A stretch of 64,000 nucleotides of DNA, from contig JAPQWV010000050.1 of the NCBI GenBank assembly GCA_027422505.1, positions 5,456,001 to 5,520,000 on the forward strand, given 5' to 3'. The notes under the pieces were generated by a model that had not been told where the DNA came from, ran no database searches, and saw nothing but the letters and a program-made list of their open reading frames with translations. This document shows positions 13,115-25,338 of this stretch, one piece after another. Positions within the stretch are counted from its first letter, which is position 1. Every line of letters begins with the position of its first letter. Source of the stretch: Craterostigma plantagineum. Taxonomy: Eukaryota; Streptophyta; Magnoliopsida; Lamiales; Linderniaceae. The position numbers and the translations under genes are program-made.

Positions 13115-13938
13115 AACGTTGATGAAGAAGGTTAGGAGTTCAATGAAATCTTGGAAATGCTTGATGGGAGCTGCCAAAGATTGGACCTTTATATAGAGAA
13201 GACGAGGTGGATTCGATGGAGGACACGTGGACGACTGGGATTTCATGCACGTTATGTTGTACAGTGAAGATGAGCTGTGGAAAGTGGAATCCCATTCAAA
13301 TTTGTCGAATTAAGAACATGCTCGGAATGATCGGTGGGTGGGTCAATGCTCTTTGTTTCCTTTTTCACATAAATAAAAGATGAGAGAGAGAGAGATAAAT
13401 AGGGAGTTGGTCATTTCTGACTGTGACCGTTGGGACAACCTAAAAGACTCTGTCTTGCAACATGGCACAAGAAAAATTGGTAATATCAACCGTTTTATGA
13501 ATCCTATGTATGTTCTTATTTGTTATTGTTCTATTTTTCAATATAATCACATTTTACTTGTGAAAAAGCTAATGTTTTTTTGACAAGCTAATGTGAAAAA
13601 AGATTTGTCTGCGAAGTTTAAACGAATACGAGTCAACTCAAAAATGTATTTGACTCGTCAACTAAAAGTGGAAACTTCAGCCGCGTGGATGAACGATTAC
13701 GACTTCAGTAATCTCATGGAACATTCCAAAAGTCTTTGTGCAAGTTGAAAATTATGCGTCATAAATATCAAAGAGTATTGATCGAAAACTGTAATAGAGA
13801 GTATTGACCAAACAAATAGCATAATAGTCTTCAGTGACTGCTGTATGATTCAAACAAAAAACTCCAGAACATAGTTTGGTAGATAGAAAGAGACAATAAC
13901 AGATGAAAAATAACCATTAGTTTGCTACGACGACTGCT
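13111..13938. other. AG-peptide promoter and eS30 3' flank
   Basis: Contains the AG-peptide TATA box at 13187-13195 and AT-rich DNA with a short GA run at 13381-13396. No gene was recognised. Confidence 0.5.
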
Positions 13939-14793
13939 TTACTTCTCCGACGAGTTGGGTCCCCTCTTCTTGCCGAAGCCAACCACTGCCAAATTAGAAT
14001 CCAAGTCAAAGACTGATAAAAATATGATATGGATACATGAAGATGAGAAAGCTCATAGGGGGCTTTAGAGTGTGAAGTTTTTGGCTTTAATAATCCTCAA
14101 AAGTTTAATTCTTTTGATTCAGTTGAGGAACTTGAGGAGGACAGTGAACAATACAGTAAGCTGCAAGTTCTTAATGCACTAAAGAACTTGCAGTAATTTC
14201 CCCCATTTCTGATAGGTAGGGCAAATACTAACACCAAAAGACAATAAACTAAGTGCAAAATCACGAACATAAAGGCTCCAATAGTACACATAACTATCGA
14301 TAATCAGATGACGATGCTTCAAGATCTTGAGCTAGTATAACCCACGTTACCCATAATCAAATCAAGATCAGCAATTGAAACTTAAGCAACCGAGCAAAAG
14401 AAATTCGTAGTCCGTCACAAGCTTCTAACGATGCAATCATGCGGGTATCTCCGAAGACATCAAAATCCAACAATGAGATAGCGTAGAAAACAATTAACGG
14501 CATGGTGCCAAACAAATCACACAAACATGAAAGGCTAAATGGCGATAACCGAAAAACATAACATTACCTGCGGTGACGAAACGCCTGTTGTACTGCATAC
14601 GCTTGTGTGCTCTGCCACGTGGCTTCTTCTTCTTGTCCTGCTTCGCAACCTTAGGTGTCTGCCCTCTCACCTTCCCCGCACGCGCCAACGATCCGTGAAC
14701 CTTACCTAGCAATTGAAAATTTGCATCAAAAACCCGTAATCGAACATAATAGCAGCTCAAAAAGCATAGATCCAACGACGAGGACCTACCCAT
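13939..14793 (-). CDS. RPS30: 40S ribosomal protein eS30
   Basis: A structural protein of the small ribosomal subunit, 62 residues. Minus-strand exons are 14793-14790 (only ATGG), 14705-14568 and 13985-13939 (TAA). The joins give [20 protein letters not shown] at the start, a very basic centre ([15 protein letters not shown]) and [15 protein letters not shown] at the end; this is the full mature eS30, without a ubiquitin-like fusion domain, as expected for plants. The first coding exon carries only four bases, so the start codon is separated from the rest by an 84-base intron. An ORF-only reading would wrongly extend the protein into the intron. The promoter is described separately. Confidence 0.96.
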
Positions 14794-14859
14794 TGCGTGA
14801 TTCGATTGAGCTGTGAATTGCGATGCTTCTCTTTCGCAGTAGTAGTAAAGGTAGACAAC

Positions 14860-14917
14860 AGCTGAGCTGAGAAGATAATCTAGGGTTAGGCTTTTATATG
14901 ACCTTTATTGGGCCCAA
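14860..14917 (-). promoter_or_regulatory. eS30 promoter elements: telo-box-like CTAACCCTA, TATA and TGGGCC site II
   Basis: On the minus strand, within about 130 bases upstream of the ATG, there is an inverted TGGGCC motif (TTGGGCCCAA at 14908-14917), a CATATAAAAG TATA-like box (14891-14900) and CTAACCCTAG (about 14879-14889). Telo-box and site II motifs together are characteristic of plant ribosomal protein gene promoters. Assignment is by motif only. Confidence 0.6.
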
Positions 14918-15133
14918 AATATATGTCCACCGTAGCCCACTTTCAACTTGCTCTTTATTCATTGCATTTATTTTTAAAAAACAATAATATTCGTTATACA
15001 TAATCTTATGTTTTGAGAAAAAAAAAATGGCTATATATTTATTTACTACAAAAAAAAACAATCCAACCACCACAATGTATATAAACAATAACAAACATGG
15101 TTCTCATGTAATAATATATCTTTTTTTTTCTTC
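14918..15133. other. Intergenic DNA between eS30 and the IST1-like gene
   Basis: AT-rich with A and T homopolymers. Nothing else is seen. Confidence 0.5.
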
Positions 15134-18100
15134 TCAAGATCGATTTTTCCTTAGAGCTTGTACGAAAGAATCATAATCAGGAAGCTTAGGATGGACATGG
15201 CTGGCTTTCTTGGCAGCTTTATCATCCATAGCTGATGATGATGATGAAGAAGAAGCCTTAATAGGTAAGTTATTCTCCTCGGAATCTTCTACTTCAGACG
15301 TCTTTTGGCCCGTCCTCGACTCTTGGAACTTTCCAGAAGCTTCTACTGTTGGCTTGAAAGGCTTCGGAGGTCCCCAGTAATTCGACCTGCTCGGCGTGTT
15401 GGGCTTCTTAGAACTATTATCTTCGGAGCTCTTCGGAGAATCAGAAACAAATGAGGTGGTGGTTTCCTTTGCTACTCTGTCGTTTGCCTTTGTTCTTCGA
15501 GAAATGCCGCTTCGAAGATGAGTTTTCTTTGTGGTAAGAGAAGTCTCCTTTGGCGTGTCCTCATCCAAATCACTGTCTTCTTCGGAGACCAAACTTGGTT
15601 TGAAACTCGGCTTTGTCCTAATAGGTTGACTGAATTTCGGGCTTTGGACAGAAACCTTTGGCGGTGATCTTTTCTCTTCCTCTTCCTCGGAACTGTCGCT
15701 CTCCAGCTCAGCTTTCTTCACAATCGGGAAACTTGCAACTGCTGAGGTTGTAGATGGTCCTTCGCTTGCCTTCTTCAGTGATGATGGCAGAGGATCTGAT
15801 ATGGTCTTGTAAGGACGAGATTGGTTGTAACCCTTCTGTCGAAAACCGCCGGTCAACTTCTTAAAATCGAGGCCCTCGTTACTCTCAACCTCGCCTGTAG
15901 GAGACTCTTTGAATGAGAATTCATACGACTTATCACTTTTATTACCGCTTCTTAAAAGATCAAAAGACTCAGTTTGTCCACGGCGAGGCCTTGAGGACGT
16001 CTTCATGTCATGATCACTTTCTGAAGATGATCCATCTGAGTTATCGAATACGGCAGCGTGTCCATCTGAGTTCTCGACAGATTCTGATTTTACAGACATG
16101 TCTGAGGATGACCTTTGCGTGGCGAAGAAAGGGGAATGGGAGTTTGTCAGAACTGTTTCGGTGAAGACAGATCTATTACCTGAAGGATATCTGTCTGAAG
16201 GTAGTAGATGCTTGGTTGATCTTGAGCTTGGGGAAGGCACATGAATTTCGGGTTCGTCGTATATAGGACCAGCATCGAACCCGTGAACTTCACCATCTGA
16301 GTCGTAGTCATCGACAGCAGATTTCTCTGTGAAGATGCTTTCTCTCGCAACGCCCTTTTTACTAGGTGACGAGAGAGCCCCGTCTTTTTCGTAGTAATAC
16401 TTTTGGTCGTCTGAAGTTGAAAATACGTTGGCATCATCAGAAGATCTTGAACTAGGTTGTTTCACAGGTTGTTTTTCTCTAACATTCTCGAATATTCTTG
16501 GTTCTTTCGAAGACTCTCTCTTCATACTCGAAGTACTACCTCCCAAGTCCTCCTTAGGAGAAGATTGTTTGTATCTCCTTGTGCCACCTTGGTGCTCCTC
16601 TTCAATTCTTGGGTCTTTGGAAGACTCTTTCTTCGTAGTCACACTTCTATGGTTTTCCCCTTCGAGCCTCTCAGCATCGTCATGTACTCGAGGCTGCTTC
16701 CCTGGCCAAGAATTTCCTGAAGATAATGTATTGTCTGCCTCAGAAAACTGTTCACTTCTCAGATCTGAATTCACATTGTAAGATTCGCGTGCTTCGTTTC
16801 TTGAAATATAAACGTCTGATTCGTGCAGTTTGTTTGAGTGCTGCTTCTTTGTTTCTCCACGGCTCGAAAGTTCAGCTGCAGCTCGAGCGGCCATACTCGC
16901 CATTTCTGCAGACTCTGCAGCTGCCCTTGCAGCTGAAGCAGCGTCTTTGAAATCCATATTCCACCTCTGTTTATTATTCTGTGTTGATAAACCATTGATA
17001 TCCCCTTGTAGATATGTGTTATTACCACCTTGTACTGAAAAAAAATGAACACTTTGATCAGAAAAGAGCACTAAAGAAACTGAGCTACTAAAGACCATTC
17101 TTCCTTACCTTGAGGATGAGTATGATGCTGCTGTTCAAAATTTGATTGAGAACCATATGCATCCGTTTTGTTTTGAGGGGCTTGAAGATTAGATGTTTCG
17201 ACCTCAACTTTGTCCTCGTTCCCAAAAGTAGTTGGCCCATTCTGATCATACAATTGAAACATACACACTAATATAAGAAAAATCCTTTCCGAATTATAAC
17301 CGTGAGGCAAAAAAGAATAAATATTAATGCGTCCGTAGGAGTTTAAGATCTTACCAGCAAGTCATTGGGAGGCAACGATTCTTTCTCTTCGAAAAACGTA
17401 GCATCCCATTTGATATTGTGTTCCTCTGCAATTGCACTCAAGACTTTGATTTTGGTTTGGCCATCAGGCGCTACTGCAGACAGCTTCTCAATGAGCTGTA
17501 ATAAGATGGTTCAAATATTATCCGGTGATTTGGTCTTTAACAAAGCAAGACAAGCTATGTTAAGTTAAAGATTTCAACCCAAAACAGAATCTTGATCCTC
17601 ACTATCCATGATAGATTCGATTAAAAGGTTCAAAAGGCAAGCTTCTTTTGTACATACCATACGGCTTACACCACAATCTGGGCGAAGTTCTAACGCTGCA
17701 GTGACAAATTCCTTTCCATACTTCGCTGTCAAGTGCTTCTTCACATCTACAAGTTCTGGGACATCTCCAATCCTCGGACATGCAAATATTACACTTGTCA
17801 CTGATTCTTTCAAGTCAATGGGACAGTGCCTAAATACCAATTCGAATCGTGTCAGAACTGAACCGGGTAAAAGAAAAAAGATCGTCAAGAGAATGTTGTG
17901 AGAGATGAATGCATACTTCTGCGATTCAATTATTGGCAGACGGGCAACAATTAATTCACAATATATCTCTACTAGATCGAAAGCAGCCATCATCTTCTCT
18001 TCCCTGATAACATGTTCGACCTGAAAGATTTAGAAAATACAGATTGATGCATCCATGAAACAAAAAATTATAGATGAATAGCGAAAGTGGTCTGTAAATA

Positions 18101-18608
18101 CTCGAATCCTTGCTGTCTGATTCTGACTAGTCTCAAGTAACTGTGCAATTTCCCTCTTCATCTGCTTCACTTGAACCTCTTTCTTGTTCCTCAACAGCTT
18201 CAGCCTTGAAATCGCCAGTCTCAATGACACCTTACTGCAAGAGAAGACAAATGAATTCAAAATGGTTAAGGAAATCTCAAAAGGTGAAATACAATCATCA
18301 CCACACTGTACATTCAATAAAAGGCTTCCACTTTAACGGATCTTATCTAATCTTCATGTTTGCAACCTTAAACGACGACAACTACATAAAATCTTTATAA
18401 TAATCAATAACTTCGAACGTACATCTAGAAAACGACAACGGAAAATCTATGGACGAAGACGAACAAAGACATCTTATCAGCTGAACATATATATGCATAA
18501 AGATCGATCTACAGAAAGTGACGCCATCAATTAATATTACCATTTGGAAGGATTGAAGCCTTTTGAAAGCATGTCCTTCGAACTTTGCAGAAACTTTGAT
18601 TTCTTCAT
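15134..18608 (-). CDS. IST1-like protein (ESCRT-III related, VPS4 regulator)
   Basis: Minus-strand exons: 18572-18541 (or from an in-frame ATG at 18608), 18234-18102, 18020-17917, 17829-17658, 17495-17355, 17241-17109 and 17034-15134, joining in frame to about 871 residues from the downstream ATG. The first ~190 residues are a classic IST1 domain: MLSKGFNPSKCKVSLRLAIS, then LIEIYCELIVARLPIIES-type and AKYGKEFVTAALELRPDCGVS segments. IST1 proteins bind ESCRT-III and VPS4 during multivesicular body formation. The long last exon is low-complexity, rich in Ser, Lys and acidic residues, with an Ala-rich helix (AASAARAAAESAEMASMAAR) at its start. The C-terminus HPKLPDYDSFVQALRKNRS resembles the MIT-interacting motif that closes plant IST1-like proteins. 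The upstream ATG adds 12 residues; homologues favour the MLSKGF start. Confidence 0.92.
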
Positions 18609-19374
18609 CGCGCGATTAGAATTCGCAAAAAAAAAAAAAAAGATTTACCAACTATTTTGATTACAGCTTCGGATTCTGAGATCAATATGTAGGATTGGGT
18701 TGAAAAAAGATGAGATTGTAATAAACAAAAATGAGGAAAGAACAGATTTGTCGATGGGGAAGAGTTGAGAATATTATTTACATCCGGCGGAGACTTGCGC
18801 GTAGAGTTTTACTATTTCGTCTTCTTTTAAAAGTAAAATTTGGATGAATCGCGAATTGTCCATAATACCCATATGAATTGGTTGAGAAGATATCTACTTT
18901 TTACACGATATCATTAATGTCGATTTCAATTAATTAGATGAGTATATATCCTATTCCTATGATTGATTTTAGAGAAAATATTAATTTGTCGCAGCCCGTC
19001 ATATATCTTTTTCTGTACACAAGGTTAAAAGGGAACCCTATAAAGTTCGTAGCTTTTATCCAATCCAAAACTATAACTTTAATAAAACATGATTTCGATT
19101 GGCCATGAAATCGACCCATAACGTAAAATAATGGGTTATTGTCAATGCGTTTGTTCAACTTGTTAAGGTTTAATGTCAATATCTAAATTAGTATATAATA
19201 TTTGCATATAATTTCAATGACCCTTTACTTGTAAAGTGAATATTGTCCAAGCATGTGTGTCGTGGCCTTGGTGGAAAAATAATGACGTCCATACATTAAT
19301 GATCTAAGTGTTTTCCGATGCTCTCATTCAGGAAAATAAAACCAACCCCAAAAAAACAACGTAAGCAGAAAACT
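18609..19374. other. IST1-like promoter and Canopy-like gene 3' flank
   Basis: AT-rich DNA without recognisable coding or repeat content. Confidence 0.45.
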
Positions 19375-21029
19375 CTACAGCTCAGTTTTGCTCTTACCAG
19401 ATTTTGAATTCTTCTTCGCATTCATTCCCTTGCTCTTCCACCATTTTCTGATGCTATTCGATACTCTGTTCGCATGGTGTTTCGCTTTGTCTCCAGCGTC
19501 GACGACCGCGTTCTTGATTCTTTCCTTCCAGTCGTACTTTTTCGAATCCTTTTCTCTCAATAGTTTTCCCTGCGATTGGATTTCCATGACAATCCAAGTT
19601 ATCAGTTGTATTTTCTCAGAGAAAGAAATCGATAACTATTATATTCGCTGTGCTCCTACCACATTAGATGGAAAATCTGTCTCATCCTCGTCATCGTCAT
19701 CCTCGTCAGCATCTTCATTGCCAAACTTTTGGTTCATCAAATCTTCTCGAGAGTACATCTTCATCCCTGGTGCGCCCGGCATGCCCTGAAGCAGAGTATA
19801 AAAGCTTACAGATAAATCGATGGTTGAAAATTAGGAATTCGATAAAGCCTACGTTTTGATTCGTGTAACTACCTCTAATGATTTCATCAGTTTCTCCATT
19901 TCCGCGTCTTTCTCAGATTTGGCCACAAATGGCTCGCCAGGAGCCCTACCCTGAGAAAGGGCACCAAAAACGAAAATGAAACATCGACGAAGGGAAAAAA
20001 ATATAGTTCTAGACATTGATTTAAGTCAGAAAGAAACTATCGTACGCCGAAAATGGAACCTTACGAATTATACCTTAGGTACTGGCGGTGGCTTAGATCT
20101 GCAAGCATCAGTGAGGTCATTGCACACATAGTTTATGAAAGTATTGAGTTGGGGTTTTTTCCTATACAAGTACTCTGCAGCATCCGTGTCAGCATAGCCC
20201 AAAACCTGCATTATTGAAAATATTTTGGACATAGAGAGAGCCATGAGATTGCTCGTCGTTCTTGGGAATATCGGAGGTTAAGATTGGAAGGAAACATTAC
20301 AAGTTGGTAGCATTAAAGGAGTACATGATTCACACAATGAAGCAAAAAGAACAATAGATGTAGAGTCTATACATACTATAGAGGGGAGGCAATGAACTAG
20401 AAAATTTTCAGGATTTTTTTACCTCTTGGCAAGCCCTCTCTATCGTCTTGCATTCCGAGTCACACTGTCCTTCGGAGTCTTGTTCGACGAGCTGAGCACA
20501 ACAGTTCCAAAAGTTAAGCACCTAATTGGTCTAATGCGTGATAATCGAAGAAAATAAATGAATATTTACCTCCAATTTATCCCCTTTCTCCACGATGTCG
20601 ATTTTAAGGATCCAATCCGCTTCTTTCTTCTTCAAATTACAAACATTCTCCGCGATTTCGATAATTTCATACTCTGATATCTGGCAACATATATTCACAA
20701 GAAACTTAAATCAACCCAAGCAAACGAATTCCACAATGCCATTTCTCCGTCATATTATGAAATTGCCAAGCATTCAAGCATTCATGCTTGCATATTTATC
20801 AACGGAAAACACACACCTTTTTAGGAGAGATCTCATCTTGTTTAGCTTGAACTTGGGCGTATATCTGTGACGCCAATTTCTCACACACCTGACATTTTAT
20901 GTATGGTATGTCTTCTCTTCGTGCGACTCCAGCTGGTTTCTTGGCACAGAGAGATGGGGACATCCATGAAGATACTACTAAAGCTATACAAATCAGTTTC
21001 AAAACCAATGATTTACTCGACATTTCCAT
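19375..21029 (-). CDS. Canopy/MIR-interacting saposin-like (DUF3456) ER protein ending in KTEL
   Basis: Seven minus-strand exons, all in frame: 21029-20817, 20680-20570, 20491-20423, 20205-20074, 19950-19873, 19785-19660 and 19569-19375, giving 307 residues. A signal peptide (about 1-28, ending SPSLCA) is followed by a Cys-rich saposin-like region: IKCQVCEKLA, then NVCNLKKKEADW, QCDSECKTIERACQE and YVCNDLTDAC. The spacing fits the DUF3456 family (TLR4 regulator and MIR-interacting MSAP, the Canopy group), ER chaperone-like proteins in animals. Next come a flexible segment, an acidic run (DADEDDDDEDE) and a basic tail ending KSKTEL. KTEL resembles the K/HDEL ER-retrieval signal. The plant function is unknown. 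Head-to-head with the next gene across only 259 bases, suggesting a shared promoter. Confidence 0.85.
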
Positions 21030-21288
21030 GGTAAATCTACGATCAGTGTATTGATCTTGCGTTTACTGCATCGAGTGTTGCGCCCGCCGTTTATGAGTTG
21101 GGTTTCTCTTCTACGTAAAGGGTCTTGCGTGTTCGGATGGTTCTCATTGGTTGATGGAAGCCACGTGGCAGGAAAATTATGTAATTTCCATTTTTATTTT
21201 TTTTTATATATTTTTAGTCACAGCTTCTGCTAGAACCCTACCCCCAAGTCGACATTAGGGTTTATGCAAAGTTCACTTTTTTTCGTCC

Positions 21289-23426
21289 ATGGCGCCAGCA
21301 ATCACCGCCGCGAAGTCCCACAATCTACCCAATTTAATCGGCCAAAACTTCCACACTGCAATGGACCAGTCAATAGAAGCTCTTTCGACCTCGTTGCATA
21401 ACCTTGACTCAGCCGATTCAGAAAGTGAATTTCGAGAGTTCGTGCAGTCTAGAGCCGACCCAGCTGCGGAAAGCATATGGATTTATGCCGCTTTGACTTT
21501 TATCCGCCAGAAGGAATCGAATCTTGAGCTTTCAGCCCGTTTGTTAGCTGTAAAAGACTTGTTTCAGCTCATTGCTTCTTGCTCTGCTTCGTGCCATCCT
21601 GTCAAAAGCATAGTTTTAGTTGCACCTGTTGTGTACAATTTGCATAATTTGATAACTGATGTGAAGGGTAGTCAAATGGGGTCGAAGAATGGGAAAAAGA
21701 TTAACAGAGAGATAAAAGATCTGCTGGACTCCGTTCTGTCATATGTGAATGTCTGTTTCCATGCATTCGATGGTAACGTTGATGGTTTGGAGGGTTTAGT
21801 AAGACCGTTGGAGGATTTGATTAGTTTGTGGATGGTGGGTAGTGTGGTGCAGAGCAGAGAGGAATATTTGAGAATGTTCTTTCCATGCTTAGGCGACGCC
21901 ATTGCTAAGATGGTTAATGGCGAAGAATTCCAGATGATTGACATTGCAGGCTTTGTGGCTGCTGAGGCACTTTTGTTGAAGCTGTGCTGGAAAATTACAG
22001 AGGATGGTTTTGGAGCGAATGTGCAGAATGAGATCAAGTCTTGGGTAGTTGGCTCCCTTACTGGGTTTCAGAGCTCGTACGTCTATGGTTAGCAAAAATA
22101 ATGTCCGAATGGATATTCTTGTTAACAGTTATATATAATAGCTAGTCGTTGCTCGTAGCTTCGTAAGACTGAAATGTCTTCACTCGTTTTTACGACTGGT
22201 TTTGCAGTTGCCCTTCTGAGCATGCTATTGAAACCAGTGTTGCCTGCATCCTCCATCATGGTTAGTAACTTAATTGACACATAATGACGTATATTCTTTC
22301 TCCTTTCCGTAATGCTTATTTCTTGTTGTTAACTATTGCTCACGAGTCAGATTATTGGAAAAAGAGTCTCTTTTATTTTCTCATGGTTGCTTGCTTCAAA
22401 TAATGCATATACTTGCCTGACATGGAAACCGTTATTGCTCGACTCAATTGTTCCCTTCCCTCAATGATATTGTTACTATTCACTTGGGGCAGAATGCTGA
22501 ACATGAAGATGGTTTCAGAAACGTTCTTCTCGATGCTTTAATATTAGCGGAGTATTCTTTCCTCAGCCCTAAGAGGTTGAGCCAACTCTCAGCCACGCAT
22601 GCAAAGTGGATCATGCTTGCCAAACTAATCGTTACTCACGAAGCCATTGTGTTATTTAGGTAGATGCCTTATAAATGATCTACCCGTAAAATTGCATGGA
22701 TATAACTGATGCATAGGCTAATACGCTCTTCTTATTTACAGGAAGCGAAATGACCATAAAAGAGATGCTCTGTACTCGACAGCCTTCACTAGTTCGAATT
22801 TGCATGCTCTAATCACTAGGTGGGTGAAAACTCAGGTTGGAACTGATTTCAGCGTCGATGAACCAAAGGGATTCTCACCATCAGCTTTACTGAGTAAGTA
22901 ACTCTAAAAATTGATATTTCGTTTCCTTTCTTGTTATTTATTGCAGCCTACGTTATTTCGTTTCCTTTCTTGTTTTGTATAAAAGCACACTGTTATTACT
23001 GTCGCAGGGTGGATGCTAGACATAGAAAGCAGAGGAGCACAGATATTCGACGAAGACATGTCGAAGCTCCTTTCGTCAATTAATTTGAAAGAGGACAGAG
23101 AGAAACTTTCTGTGGTGGAACAAGGGAAGAACGCAGATTCAGAACCTATCTTTTACATAGACAACAAAGGCCAAGAAGACGACGAAGGCTCAAACGAAGC
23201 AGAAGAAGAAAAAGCTGACGGGAACTTGAGCAATGCGTTCATGGCTGCTGCACGCTCGATGCAATCCTCGGATAGAGGCGGAAGGAAAAGAAAAACCGAA
23301 CGTATCAAAAGAAAAAACAAGGTTAAGTTCGTCAAGTACGGTACCATCGAAAGCTCGCCATCCAATGAGGTTCAAAAAATCGGTAGCGATGTTGAGAACC
23401 CATCTTCCGATGATGACGTGGAATGA
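21289..23426 (+). CDS. Conserved protein of unknown function with basic C-terminal nuclear-type signal
   Basis: Exons 21289-22087, 22208-22260, 22493-22659, 22742-22893 and 23008-23426 (TGA) join in frame to 529 residues. I do not recognise a named domain. The first 450 residues look all-helical and leucine-rich, in the manner of armadillo- or HEAT-type scaffolds, with no signal peptide or membrane segment. The last ~80 residues are different: an acidic stretch (EDDEGSNEAEEEKADG), then GGRKRKTERIKRKNK, a strong candidate nuclear localisation signal, and an acidic end (SSDDDVE). An intact multi-exon frame argues for a real gene. It shares a 259-base divergent intergenic region with the Canopy-like gene. 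Confidence 0.82.
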
Positions 23427-24279
23427 GAATGAGATTCTTGGCTTTTGGCATCATGATGTATACCTAAACCTAATAGATATGTGCAATCTTTTCAGTTCTA
23501 AACTGAGGAAAGTCAGAAAGCTGTCTTAATTCTCATTAAACTCTCACTTGGTGTCATAAAAACTCTATCTTGTTGTACCCTTTTATTGCCGTTAAGGTTG
23601 GGAGAGTAAGTTTTAGTAACTCTTTAATGTGCCGAAGCCTATAAGCTTTACAAGCTGGACTCAACTAACTTATCATACTACAAAATAATCTTAAAATTAG
23701 ATGAATGATTGTATCATGTACCCTTGGATTTGGAAGCTTTAAGGACCCTTTGCTTTGGAAAAAAGTAAATAAACTCTCGCGAATGTATAATATTAAGGAT
23801 TCAAAGTCGACAGCAATAAGTGGATCTTTCTTTTCTTCTTACAATATATAAACACGATTTAAAGGGAGATTAATCATCAAGAACATGGCTATGGCCCGTA
23901 GATGTCTCAGCATGCACAAGTAATTAATTGTACGAGCAAAAAGATATGAATATGTAGTTGGAAGTAAGCAAGTGGTTGATGACTGATGAGCATGTGTGGC
24001 CCTCCTCGTATCATCATTATAACTCTTTCTATTTATATAAGATAAATGTATCAAGCATGAAGTGAACAAAACGTATATGATATGATTGGCCGACAATATA
24101 ATCTTAACGCACATTTATTTCTAGTTAATAATATAGTCTTCTGATGCTCGATCAAGAGAAGGACGAACGATGATGATTTAAACAATTGTAATGCTCTCTT
24201 CCTTTTAACACGGTCTTTTTTTTCCTCCATGTCTTAAAAACCTTCAACCACCTTCATTGTTCATCATCTTTCTCACAAC
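23427..24279. other. Intergenic DNA between the unknown gene and the zinc finger gene
   Basis: AT-rich. No genes or clear repeats are seen. A CCTTCAACCACCTTCA stretch lies just upstream of the zinc finger ATG. Confidence 0.45.
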
Positions 24280-25338
24280 ATGGTTTCTCTCAAACCACTA
24301 TTTTCCAACATGTTTTCACTCTTCATCTTGCTTCTCCTTCACTTCGGCTGTTTCCCCGTCCATCGCCATGACTGTAATAATAACACCTCTTCGATCAAGA
24401 AAAGGCTCATAACTTCTCCGAAGAAGAGAATACTCTCCTTCTTCAAAGCCCTAATTCCATCATCGTCCTCTTCATCATTATCATCCTCGAATTCCATATC
24501 TCAGCCATTACACATCTCAATCCCATCTCCTTCGTCCTCCACACGTTCTCTCCGATCGAACCCTCCAATCACAACAACCCTAAAATCTTCGATGAAGAAC
24601 CCTAATAAGCCTAACCATGGCGATTATGTTCATCCATGCCATACTTGCGGCGAAGTCTTTGCATCCTCGGGCCTTCTCCATCTCCATCAGTACACAAAGC
24701 ATGCCATAGCCGAGCTGTTAGAAGGAGAAAACATCGTAAGGATCATATTCAAAATGGGCTGGCCCGAGAAGAAGAACCCTTGTACGATCCATCGAATCCT
24801 CAAGATTCACAACAGCCCTAGGATCGTCTCAAAGTTCGAAGAGTACAGAGAATTCGTCAAGTCTACGGCGCAGAAGCAGCACTTAGACGGCTCCAAGGAT
24901 TATGATAACTGCACATCGAATAGTCTTGAGAGGTGCATCGCCGATGGTAATGAGCTTCTGAGGTTCTACTGCGCTACGTACACGTGCAACCTGAGCTTGG
25001 GCATATGCGCCCAAAAGTATTGCAGCGTTTGTGGGATTGTAAGGAATGGATTTTCGCCCAAGGCCGATGGAATCTCTTTGCTTCCCACTAGTTGGAAGGC
25101 ACACGTGGCAGTCCCCGAGGACATCGAGGCTGAGTTCGCTTTCATGGGCGTGAAGAGGGCTTTGCTGCTGTGTCGGGTCGTAGCGGGTCGGGTCAGGTCG
25201 GACTCGGGTGCGGCGGCGGGTAGGGAGGAGGATCCAAAGTTCGAGTCTTTGATGGGTCGGTTTGACCAAGATGAGCTTGTGGTTGTTAATCCCAGGGCTG
25301 TTCTTCCTTGCTTTGTAGTTTTGTACAATGTCGTCTGA
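24280..25338 (+). CDS. Single-C2H2 zinc finger protein, plant-specific family
   Basis: A single-exon gene of 352 residues. One C2H2 finger lies near residues 119-140: C-x2-C followed by H-x4-H in HPCHTCGEVFASSGLLHLHQYTKHA. The remaining conserved C-terminal region (VRIIFKMGWPEKKNPCTIHRILKIHN, then RCIADGNELLRFYCATYTC, then ICAQKYCSVCGIVRNGF) matches a plant family of C2H2-like proteins of the AT1G75710/AT5G54630 type. In those proteins, as I recall, this part has a fold resembling the PARP catalytic domain; whether it is active is unknown. Unusually, residues 10-27 are strongly hydrophobic (MFSLFILLLLHFGCF), followed by a Ser-rich linker (SSSSSSLSSSNS). The 3' end is convergent with DIM1, 195 bases away. 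Confidence 0.87.
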   Translation: MVSLKPLFSNMFSLFILLLLHFGCFPVHRHDCNNNTSSIKKRLITSPKKRILSFFKALIPSSSSSSLSSSNSISQPLHISIPSPSSSTRSLRSNPPITTTLKSSMKNPNKPNHGDYVHPCHTCGEVFASSGLLHLHQYTKHAIAELLEGENIVRIIFKMGWPEKKNPCTIHRILKIHNSPRIVSKFEEYREFVKSTAQKQHLDGSKDYDNCTSNSLERCIADGNELLRFYCATYTCNLSLGICAQKYCSVCGIVRNGFSPKADGISLLPTSWKAHVAVPEDIEAEFAFMGVKRALLLCRVVAGRVRSDSGAAAGREEDPKFESLMGRFDQDELVVVNPRAVLPCFVVLYNVV

